From contig NC_046679.1 in the NCBI RefSeq assembly GCF_009870125.1, positions 22,754,001 to 22,818,000 on the forward strand: a stretch of 64,000 nucleotides of DNA. The letters run 5' to 3'. Position numbers and translations under genes: made by a program. The DNA is from Drosophila pseudoobscura. Lineage: Eukaryota > Arthropoda > Insecta > Diptera > Drosophilidae. Positions 1-7,957 of this stretch are shown in pieces. Positions within the stretch are counted from its first letter, which is position 1. Every line of letters begins with the position of its first letter. Below the pieces are notes generated by a model that saw only the letters and a program-made list of their open reading frames with translations, ran no database searches and had not been told where the DNA came from.

Positions 1-1
1 C

Positions 2-1557
2 AAACACAACTTAGATCCGACCATCAGCCACTTTGGCATTCGCTTGGAAAACGACTTCATTGTGGTGCATACACGCACCCTCAATGCGCCCCAGGTTGAG
101 TATAAGAATAACAATTTGGCTTCGGTGAGGAACGGTTCGTGGCGCATGGATCGCATGCAATTCTTTGAACCCAAGCCAAAGCCACATAAATGGGCTATAC
201 TCCACGGTAAGATTAACTACATGAGTGTGGTCGATTTTCAGGGCATGGTAAGTTGTGCACGGCTGGAAGCAGAATTTCACTCAGATCCTGACTTATTTTC
301 TTTTCAGATAATTCAGCAGAGTCGCACCGTCAATGTGTGCCTGAATCAGAAGGCCGATATACGGAATTACAGGGATGAGCGTGAACTGGATTCTCATTTC
401 CAGGACTTCAAAAAAAATCAATTTGATTTGGTGTTCGTTATTATACCAAATTCCGGGCCCTTTTATGACGTCGTGAAGCAAAAGGCTGAGTTGCAGCATG
501 GAATTCTCACACAATGCATCAAGGAGATCACAGTCCTGCGTAAATGTAACCTGCAGTGTATTGGCAACGTTCTGCTTAAGGTCAATTCCAAGCTAAACGG
601 AATTAATCACAAGCTAAAGGATGACCCACGCTTTCTGTTAAAGAATGCGATGTTCTTGGGTGCTGATGTAACTCATCCATCGCCAGATCAGCGTGAGATC
701 CCCAGTGTGGTGGGGGTTGCCGCCTCCCATGACCCATTCGGGGCTTCATATAACATGCAATATCGCTTGCAACGCTCTGCCTTGGAGGAGATAGAGGACA
801 TGGAGTCGGTAACTCTTGAGCACTTGCGTGTCTATCATCAGTTCCGCAAATCCTATCCCGAGCATATTGTCTATTATCGTGATGGCGTGAGCGATGGTCA
901 GTTTCCCAAGATCAAAAATGAAGAGTTGAGAGGAATTTTTGCGGCCTGCAGCAAGGTAAATTGAACTCTTGCCTCCAGAGCCTAATAATTTTCTACCGCT
1001 AATCTCCCTTCGTCTCCTTTCAGCTGCGCATTAATCCCAAGATTTGCTGCGTCATCGTAGTTAAGCGGCATCATACACGCTTCTTTCCGAACGGAGCTCC
1101 ATCGCAATACAACAAGTTTAACAATGTTGATCCGGGAACGGTCGTCGATCGCACCATTGTTCATCCCAATGAGATGCAGTTCTTCATGGTCAGCCATCAG
1201 TCGATTCAAGGGACGGCCAAGCCGACGCGTTACAATGTGATTGAGAATACGGGCAACTTGGATATAGACTTACTGCAGCAATTAACATACAATCTTTGTC
1301 ACATGTTTCCCCGTTGCAACCGCGCAGTGTCTTATCCGGCTCCGGCATATTTGGCACACTTGGCTGCGGCACGTGGACGTGTCTATCTCACTGGGTGCGA
1401 TATTAATGCTATTATTGTTACGTTTATTTGTTCTGACGATATATATCTTGACTGCTTCTCTTACAGCTGCACCAAGTTCCGCACTCCAAAGGAGGAATAC
1501 GCAAAGCGGTTGATTGTTCCAGAGTTCATGAAAACGAACCCCATGTATTTCGTGTAG
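2..1557 (+). CDS. AGO2: Argonaute-2-type slicer, 3' part (MID and PIWI domains)
   Basis: Small-RNA-guided endonuclease of the siRNA RISC (cytoplasmic). The 5' part lies outside the window, so the N-terminal, PAZ and any Gln-rich regions are not seen. Exons I read: <2-247, 308-955, 1024-1394, 1467-1557, giving 451 residues ending in stop TAG. Introns are 60, 68 and 72 bp with GT/AG ends. The MID pocket Tyr/Lys/Gln (around 469-514) and a following Lys (581-583) are present. The PIWI catalytic tetrad is complete: Asp in GADVTHPS (665-667), glutamate finger in TLEHL (818-820), Asp in YYRDGVSDGQ (881-883), His in YLAHL (1357-1359). The C-terminus NPMYFV matches the usual Argonaute end. AATAAA follows at 1565-1570. 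Sequence is closer to fly Ago2 than Ago1 or Piwi. Which Ago2 paralogue this is, and whether it is the ancestral copy, cannot be decided here. No disabling change seen. Confidence 0.93.
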
Positions 1558-1564
1558 GCAGAAC

Positions 1565-1570
1565 AATAAA
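1565..1570 (+). terminator. poly(A) signal of the Ago2-type gene
   Basis: AATAAA eight bases after the stop codon, the only canonical signal close to the gene end. It implies a very short 3' UTR. Confidence 0.6.
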
Positions 1571-2762
1571 ACGTTTTTATTGTCAGATAATCTGACTCTA
1601 TATCATCTATACCTAAATCAAAATTTTTTGATTCCGATGAAAAAGCGAACTTTACCCACTTAACCCCCCTCTAGTTAAACAGGCGAACACATTGAGTTAA
1701 GCCGCGGAATATGGTACTGTTTGTTAAAGTTCTATGAATTTTAATAACTGATAAATAAACTTTCAACTTTATTTCGAAGTTAAAATAATATAGAAAAGTA
1801 TATATTATATACTTTAAATATTATATACCGTAAATGGTAAACAGAACTTAGCATTAGCACGCTGACAGAAGGTGACTGCTGTTGAAACGAAGTATAGATG
1901 GCGTTACTGGTTACTCATCGGACGGACTTGTTTTAAAAAATTCTCGGCAATGTAACAGGTAAAACTTTTTTTAATAATTTTTGACAAGGCAAAATAGTGT
2001 TTCAACCATTAGCCTGACGGAAAAGAAAATTATTCCTTTTGGGCAGTGTTTATATACGGAACTCTCGAAATGTAAGCAGAAGGACCAATAGGTCGAACGT
2101 CTGCAACTGGAATTTTCTATTATTTCGAACTAAAACGGGTGGCAGCAGCATTTAGGGAGCACATTATATCCAACTTTGTCCAAGTCCAAGTCTCCATAAG
2201 GCATTCGCTTAAGTTGGATAATAGTGGTTCGATTTATGGAAGTTCAACTGAAACTGTATCCATAAATAATAATTAATATTCTTTGACTTTTTCCGGCGAA
2301 AAAGTAAGTTTGTTGGTAAACAGCGATTCTTTCAACCAATTTCGCAGAATGTCCTTGAACCCCAATACATAAAAACATTAAAAAACTAGTGTATACTTTT
2401 GAGATGTATCTTTAGTCTTTGAAGATCTTTATCTGCGCCTTGATTCCCGCTACAGATACGATACCAGAATGTTCAAACCAGAAGTCTCAAACGAACTAAA
2501 AGAACCAGGTTTTCCATTGTTCTGGCATGGAAAATTTCCTCGGAATTTCAATGTAGTACGTATGTATGTATATTATTTTGAATTGGATATACATATATGT
2601 CTGCCCTGATCAGTATGAAAGAAACGTCTATATATAGCTGTAATTTTCGATATCGATTGTGCCCATATTGATATCCAGAACCCATTGTATGCATCTTTCA
2701 CAATAGGGGTCAGGTGTTTTTGATTGACTAGTGAAATGACTTTACTACCAGAAGATCGATCC
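1571..2762. other. intergenic, AT-rich, one dispersed repeat
   Basis: No convincing coding sequence on either strand. It contains one copy of a dispersed repeat (1853-1921) and AT-rich stretches around 1780-1830. The last 100 bases are the proximal promoter region of the Kunitz gene. Confidence 0.7.
1853..1921 (+). repeat. dispersed repeat, copy A
   Basis: Starts ATTAGCACGCTGACA and carries the block ATAGATGGCG. It matches 3887-3965 in the same orientation with only a few differences in the first 50 bases. No terminal repeats or coding sequence are visible. It could be a remnant of a mobile element or the edge of a segmental duplication. Confidence 0.65.
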
Positions 2763-2797
2763 TATATAAGCCCCGAAACCAGATTGATTCTACAGTT
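2763..2797 (+). promoter_or_regulatory. core promoter of the Kunitz gene
   Basis: TATATAAG at 2763-2770 and an initiator-like TACAGTT at 2791-2797. The initiator A (2794) is 31 bases after the first T of the TATA box, the standard fly spacing. This gives a 5' leader of about 36 bases before the ATG at 2830. Confidence 0.6.
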
Positions 2798-2829
2798 CAA
2801 ATCGAACATTCGACCCGAGTCTTTTGAGA

Positions 2830-3174
2830 ATGAATCTTATTTTGGTTTTGGCTTGTCTAGCACTTTATGTGGCCCACACCTCTGGCCAGGTCAACTGCCG
2901 TGGACGTCCCGGTAAGTCAAGATCAGTTCAGTTTCGAGCTTATCAACTTACAGGACATTATTTCTATGTTTCTGTAGCGATCCAGGCATGCACTGGCGGC
3001 CGGCATGAAGGCCACAACCGAAATAGGTCCTGTCCAGCGAGATTCATGCCCGTAATGTGGTGGTACAACCCACGCGTCAGGGACTGCCAAACGATGAGGT
3101 ACTTGGGCTGTGGGGGAAACAACAACCGCTACTGCTCTCTCGCCGACTGTCGTCGTCGGTGCATACGCCGCTAG
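2830..3174 (+). CDS. secreted Kunitz/BPTI-domain protein
   Basis: Two exons, 2830-2911 and 2978-3174, around a 66 bp GT/AG intron, encode 92 residues. Residues 1-19 are a clear signal peptide (MNLILVLACLALYVAHTSG). The mature part has eight cysteines: 23, 32, 46, 64, 72, 80, 85, 89. Six fit the Kunitz pattern (C23-C89, C32-C72, C64-C85, with the 8, 7, 12 and 3 residue spacings). C46 and C80 would form a fourth bond, and the loop between the second and third canonical cysteines is lengthened. GCGGNNNRYC is the family signature. The residue after C32, the classical P1 site, is Thr rather than Lys/Arg, so trypsin-like inhibition is not expected by analogy. Resembles the small Drosophila Kunitz proteins of haemolymph and accessory gland. 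The ATG at 2830 is preferred because it starts the signal peptide. AATAAA at 3235-3240. Confidence 0.88.
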   Translation: MNLILVLACLALYVAHTSGQVNCRGRPGKSRSVQFRAYQLTGHYFYVSVAIQACTGGRHEGHNRNRSCPARFMPVMWWYNPRVRDCQTMRYLGCGGNNNRYCSLADCRRRCIRR

Positions 3175-3234
3175 ATACCCGCTCCGTTCCATCCTGATGC
3201 TGATCCTTTCTTTTGATGAATGCTTTTGATATAA

Positions 3235-3240
3235 AATAAA
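3235..3240 (+). terminator. poly(A) signal of the Kunitz gene
   Basis: AATAAA 60 bases downstream of the stop codon. Confidence 0.6.
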
Positions 3241-4282
3241 TAATACACTACTCACGCAAAGTTATTGGGATTATCGTTAGTGATCTGCTCATGTGCGCAC
3301 CACTGTTTGTAGATGGTCAAACGTGACCATTTATCAGAAAGAACATGCTCCAAAAAATACTTAAAACAACACAACACGAGTATAGCACAAGAAAGCAATG
3401 GATTACCCGAGTACCCGTCGCAATTGAAATTTGAAAGCAGAATCTGTTTTGAATGCCTGTCTCTTTACCGCACGAGTGTTTTGAATTCCAGGGAACTCCA
3501 CAGAGAAATCAAGGGAATAAATCTACTAATTTCCGTTCTCTAAATGATTCATTTACATGAAGTGTTATGCGCTTTTCGCACCAGCAAGATTCATATCCCT
3601 TGAAGTCCAATTTTTTTGCATTTGTTGGTTAGTGGATTATAGACGGGTTTTCATTCATTTTTCACTTCCGTTGTCTTTTCTTTCCAGGGACCCTCGCATC
3701 TCATTTTGGGGTACCTATAACACAAGAAAGATGCGAAAAGCCTGTACTGTTGTGAAAATTATTACTACTCTTGATTTAACTTACTTTTAATATCCGATGA
3801 GCACTACTAGGCAGAATTAGTCCAACTCCAACGCATGTTCTTTAATTCGGACATAGTTGAATTAAAATCCGCTTTTTTGTAACGGAATTAGCACGCTGAC
3901 ACAAGGTGGCTGCTGGCAAGACGAAGCATAGATGGCGCTGCATGCTGTTTTCGTTAGATGCATCGGCCACAACTTCAAATTGTTTTTAATAATTTAAAAT
4001 CTTTGTTTTTATATTAAACCAATTAAACAATCAACGATTTTTTTAATAACAGTCGACAAACCCATATGTATTTTAACAATCAGTTCGACAATTATTATTA
4101 TATATTATGTTTATTATTATATTATACAATAAAATTCCCACACGTTCTCTCGCCTGGAAGGTTCAAAATATTTATGAAATACAACCAGTAATTGCAAAGG
4201 TCTGTCTTTATTTGTCTGCCCGAACGTAACTACGCTACTGTAATATATACACAGTATCTCAACACGCTCAGTATTTTAGTTC
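3241..4282. other. intergenic, AT-rich, second dispersed repeat copy
   Basis: A 76-codon open frame at 3313-3543 and a 77-codon one at 3557-3790 show no signal peptide, domain or recognisable similarity, so I treat them as chance. The tract holds repeat copy B (3887-3965) and a run of ATT/TAT repeats at about 4091-4131. Confidence 0.65.
3887..3965 (+). repeat. dispersed repeat, copy B
   Basis: Direct-orientation relative of 1853-1921, sharing ATTAGCACGCTGACA, an AAGGTG-CTGCTG segment and ATAGATGGCG. The pair brackets the Kunitz gene about 2 kb apart. Confidence 0.65.
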
Positions 4283-4318
4283 TATAAAAAGGACTTCGAG
4301 CACAAATTGCCAACAGTT
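4283..4318 (+). promoter_or_regulatory. core promoter of CoA ligase copy 1
   Basis: TATAAAAA at 4283-4290 and an initiator-like AACAGTTG with its A at 4315, 32 bases after the first T of the TATA box. The sequence CCAACAGTT recurs at the same place upstream of copy 3, which supports it as the start site. Confidence 0.6.
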
Positions 4319-4350
4319 GAAACACATCGTTTAAGCTAACAGCTTGGACA

Positions 4351-6072
4351 ATGCCGCTTGATCCGCAAATCACCTACGATGATATGCTCAAGGTGTGGAG
4401 TGGAGGCGAAAGAGAGAACTATTTCGCACCTCACCTTTCCATTGGGGAGATCATCTTCCGGGAGCTGGAAAGGCATCCGAAGCTCATTGCACAGGTATGC
4501 TGTTACGAGGATTCGAATCCCACTATTAACTAAACTAACCTTCCAGATCTCAGCCACTGAGAGGACAGTGATGACTCGGGAGGAGGTGCGTTTCAATGCG
4601 ATGCGTGTGGCCACCTATATGCGAGGACTTGGCCTAAAGCAATGTGATATTGTGGGCCTCATAGCCAGGAACACCACGCACCTGGTGGCCGTGGCCTACG
4701 CCTGCTTTTTCAATGGAATGCCGTTCCACTCCCTGAACATCTCCTACGAGCAGGACACCATTGAGAAGCTGCTTAGCATTACCAGACCCCGTCTGATCTT
4801 CTGCGATGGGGATGAGTACGAGAGAGTTCTGGCAGCCACCGAGCACATCAAGCTGGACACCACAATCATAACCATGCGAAACCACCCTTCGGGGTCCCTG
4901 CGGATTCAGGATATCCTGACCACACCCATTGAGGATAACTTCCGGCCAGCACGTCTGGAGCAGGGCCCCGACCAGACCTTGGCCATTCTCTGCTCCTCGG
5001 GGACCACGGGCGTTCCCAAGGCGGTTACTGCAACCAACAGTCACAATTGCATATTCCCCGGCTTGTAAGTCCATCGGAATGGTTGACTAGCTCACCATTG
5101 ACTGTCTCCTCTCGCAGCCTCGTCACCACTGATGTTGTTCAGTACACGCACAGCACCGTGGATTGGTTTTCGGGCCTTTCCTCCATAATCAACGCTGGAG
5201 TTTTCAGCACTACAAATGTTATTGCTGACAATGATTTTGATCCCGCCTTCATGTGTCGTATGGTCCAGGAATACAAGATCGGGTTGGTCTTTCAATGTCC
5301 TTCCCACATGGCAATGCTGGCGAACTGCCCGGAATTCGAAGACGCTGACCTGTCGAGCATAAAGCATTACATTTTTGGTGGCTCCCGGTGCTCCCTGGAT
5401 GTTCAGAATCGTGTCCGAAGCCGCCTCAAGGGAGATATGATCTTTAGCTATTCCATAACAGAGCTGAATAGCACGGGCACCTTGAACCTTCACTTTGATG
5501 AAAAGCCCAACTCAGTAGGTTGTCCAGTCGCTGGCAACAAAATCAAGATAATCGATGAAGAGGGTGTGGCTCAGGGTCCAAATAAAGTGGGTGAAGTGTG
5601 TCTCTTCAATGGCCAGCATTGGTCTGGCTACTATGGCAATCCCGAGGAGACGCTTATGATTCGCGACTCTCAAAAGTGGTTTCACACCGGAGATTTGGGC
5701 TACGTTGATGAAGATGGCTTCTTGTTTATAGATGATCGCAAAAAGGACATGCTCAAGTACCATAACATAATGTACTATCCCAACGAGATAGAGACAGTTA
5801 TCTCCCAGATGCCTAACGTTGCCGAGGTCTGTGTATTTGGCATTTGGAATGCAGTCAATGGCGATGAGGCTGCAGCCTCTGTGGTGAAGAGGCACGGAAC
5901 CAATCTGGTCGCCCAGGACGTTTTGGACTTTGTAAAGGAACATATTGATGCCCAGTATAAACAATTAAATGCTGGAGTCATCATTGTAGATGATCTGAAG
6001 CGAAGTGGAAATGGGAAAACCAATCGACGCGCCAACAAGGATCACTTTCTGAATGTTCAGAAGATCAAGTAG
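4351..6072 (+). CDS. ANL-superfamily acyl/aryl-CoA ligase, copy 1
   Basis: Adenylates a carboxylic acid with ATP and then forms the CoA thioester (4-coumarate-CoA-ligase/luciferase-like family). The substrate cannot be read from sequence. Exons 4351-4494, 4547-5064 and 5118-6072 (introns 52 and 53 bp) give 538 residues, the usual family length. P-loop SSGTTGVPK at residues 198-206. TGD at 411-413. DRKKD hinge motif with Arg428 and Lys430. C-terminal catalytic Lys521 in GNGKTNRR. The end (-QKIK) is not a PTS1 signal. First of three paralogues. Residues 1-206 are almost identical in all three, and the last 110 or so are almost identical to copy 2. All catalytic motifs are intact, so I expect it to be functional. 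An AATAAA at 6279-6284 might end its transcript. Confidence 0.92.
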
Positions 6073-6278
6073 CTTAAATCCCTAATCGAGAGAAGGGAGA
6101 AACAAAAAAAAACTTAATAATATACCAAGAACCAAGTCCAACACTTTATCCTTTATATATTTGATAATTAATCAACACTAAAACCTATTTTATCGATTAA
6201 TGAGCTGATTTGACAACTTTGACATTTGACAACTTCATTTTATTGATGAATAGGATGATTAGACAACTTTTCTGCAGA

Positions 6279-6284
6279 AATAAA
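6279..6284 (+). terminator. possible poly(A) signal of CoA ligase copy 1
   Basis: AATAAA 207 bases after the stop and just before the presumed start of the MCRS1-like transcript. The two same-strand genes would then be packed nearly end to start. Confidence 0.4.
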
Positions 6285-6375
6285 AAGGCTGGTGTGTCAG
6301 CAGAAAACCGAATTGGAAGAAAAACACGAAATAGTGGTCCGAATAGTGTCCCATCAGACAAACTCTAAAGTGAAG

Positions 6376-6442
6376 GTAAATATGGAACTTTTCGGAATCG
6401 TTTATTGCATTTTTACATTTTTTTCTCTAATTTTTTTCCAAG
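6376..6442 (+). other. probable 5' UTR intron of the MCRS1-like gene
   Basis: AAG|GTAAAT at 6376 and a pyrimidine-rich tract ending CCAAG at 6442 enclose 67 bp, typical for a fly intron. The reading frame of the downstream CDS happens to run open through it, but an upstream start would add residues with no MCRS1 similarity. Confidence 0.55.
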
Positions 6443-6471
6443 GAAAACGGTTTAGCTTTTTTTTGTGCAAA

Positions 6472-7638
6472 ATGTCGCTGTCAAAGTTTAAGCGTGAGGA
6501 TATGGAATTTGTACCCAATGGGAACGTGATGGAACTCCGTCCAATACAGCAACTTCGACGAGCCAAGATTGATGCGGCCGCCCTCAAGGGGGGTCGCAAG
6601 CTCCGCAAGGATGAAGAGCCAAGGGCCCAAATGGTCGGCCGCTGGAAGCCCATTGATGACCTGGCCCTGTTGACGGCCATGGATCGGGTGAACAATGTTA
6701 AGATCGTGCATCGTGTATGCAAATTCTCGTGCATGTTCTCGCTCAAGGAGGTCCATCAGCGTTGGAAGGCACTGCTCTACTCGCCCATGGATTCGCAGAC
6801 GGCGATGTCGGCCATCGAGAATCTACACCCGGAGACGGTGGCCACCGTTAGGGCTAATACGGTACTCAGTCCCGAGGAGGAGGAAGTAATCATGAGCATC
6901 AAGAGCTCGGAATCCCCCTCACTGGCAAAGTTTCAGGAGCTGATCGATCAGAATGCAGCCATCTTTTTGCGTGAACGAACGGCCCAATATCTGCAAATTT
7001 ACTGGCGCGAGCTCCGCAAGTATATGCTGCTGCCTGATCAGGTGATTGCGCCGGGCGAGGAGGCGTCCTATCTGCAGAGCTTCTCCGAGGCCGAGGCGGA
7101 GGCCTTTCATGTCAATGTCCACGAGCCCATCGACGAGGCCCTGGACGCCGAGCTGGAGCTTCAGAGCCGTCGCAATAGGCGCTCCATTCGGTTGTTGGAG
7201 AACGAAATAACTCGTATGTCCGTCCTGGTGGACTGTGGTCGTGGTCCTCGAGAGCTGGACAACAATACGATTGCCTGTTTGTGCGGCCATCGGGTGCGCT
7301 TTCTGATGCAACATCCGGAGATCAACTTTGGGCGCGACGGTAACGAAGGCTCCGATTGGAAGGTGGATGTGAACCTGGCCCTGGAGGGTCCGGCCGAGAA
7401 GGTGTCACGTCTGCAGGGCACCATTAAGCTGCGCAACGATGGCATCATCTTCATTGCCAATGTGGGCAAGCGGACCATCTTTGTGCAGGGCGAACCCCTG
7501 CTTACGAGTCACAAGACACGACTCGACGACAATATGTTGGTGGAGATATGCGGCCTTACCTTTACGTTCATCATTAACCCCAATGCCATCGATGCCGTAC
7601 GCACGCAGTGCGCCAAGACATCGGAGCCGTTGAAGTAA
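6472..7638 (+). CDS. MCRS1/Rcd5-type protein with FHA domain
   Basis: Relative of microspherule protein 1 (fly Rcd5/MCRS2), a nuclear and centrosomal factor known from NSL-type acetyltransferase and INO80 complexes. 388 residues from the ATG at 6472. Order: basic lead-in 1-56; MCRS_N region from RWKPIDDLAL (residue 57) through about 205; coiled-coil-like acidic/basic stretch about 221-260; FHA domain about 270-378 with the conserved Gly-Arg (287-288), Ser-Arg (312-313) and Asn330. Human MCRS1 keeps a longer N-terminal tail, which is short here. The coding part has no intron, and the only likely intron is in the 5' UTR. AATAAA at 7753-7758. It sits between two inverted CoA ligase paralogues. 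Whether it is the single ancestral Rcd5 or a derived second copy cannot be told from this window, so I give no symbol. Confidence 0.88.
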   Translation: MSLSKFKREDMEFVPNGNVMELRPIQQLRRAKIDAAALKGGRKLRKDEEPRAQMVGRWKPIDDLALLTAMDRVNNVKIVHRVCKFSCMFSLKEVHQRWKALLYSPMDSQTAMSAIENLHPETVATVRANTVLSPEEEEVIMSIKSSESPSLAKFQELIDQNAAIFLRERTAQYLQIYWRELRKYMLLPDQVIAPGEEASYLQSFSEAEAEAFHVNVHEPIDEALDAELELQSRRNRRSIRLLENEITRMSVLVDCGRGPRELDNNTIACLCGHRVRFLMQHPEINFGRDGNEGSDWKVDVNLALEGPAEKVSRLQGTIKLRNDGIIFIANVGKRTIFVQGEPLLTSHKTRLDDNMLVEICGLTFTFIINPNAIDAVRTQCAKTSEPLK

Positions 7639-7752
7639 CAGAATCGATACAGGACCTGATCTGAGGCAGAGCCAAGTAAATTTGTTGGTTAATGCGGTGT
7701 GGGGGATCTCTCTGCGATATCTCTTAACTTTACTAGAATTTCCGATGATAGA

Positions 7753-7758
7753 AATAAA
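7753..7758 (+). terminator. poly(A) signal of the MCRS1-like gene
   Basis: AATAAA 115 bases after the stop. The convergent CoA ligase gene ends at 7958, leaving about 200 AT-rich bases between the two transcripts. Confidence 0.6.
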
Positions 7759-7957
7759 GAGGAAGCACTATCGCTACCTATGTTCCATAAATTAAATATA
7801 TGTAAATTCAAATATTATTTAAATTTAAAACTATCGTAGACAATTTTGATAGTTTCTTGAAGAATTTTGTTTATCATATTGATTAAAAGTCTCAGGTCTT
7901 GTATTTGCTCTTCAAGATACAAACCACTTTGTAGTGGTAAAAATACAATCCTGATCT
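7759..7957. other. AT-rich spacer between convergent genes
   Basis: AT-rich with no coding potential. It must hold the 3' end of CoA ligase copy 2 (minus strand), for which I see no clean canonical poly(A) signal. Confidence 0.5.

Noticed and set aside
2..1557. Ago2 piece as a pseudogene
   Set aside because: Open frames join cleanly across three canonical introns with all catalytic residues and the normal C-terminus. No lesion in the visible part.
3313..3790. Two short open frames between the Kunitz and CoA ligase genes
   Set aside because: No signal peptide despite small-secreted-gene surroundings, no motif, no promoter.
6292..6471. In-frame upstream extension of the MCRS1-like protein
   Set aside because: Starts at a non-ATG-anchored frame, crosses a likely 5' UTR intron and adds residues unlike the family.
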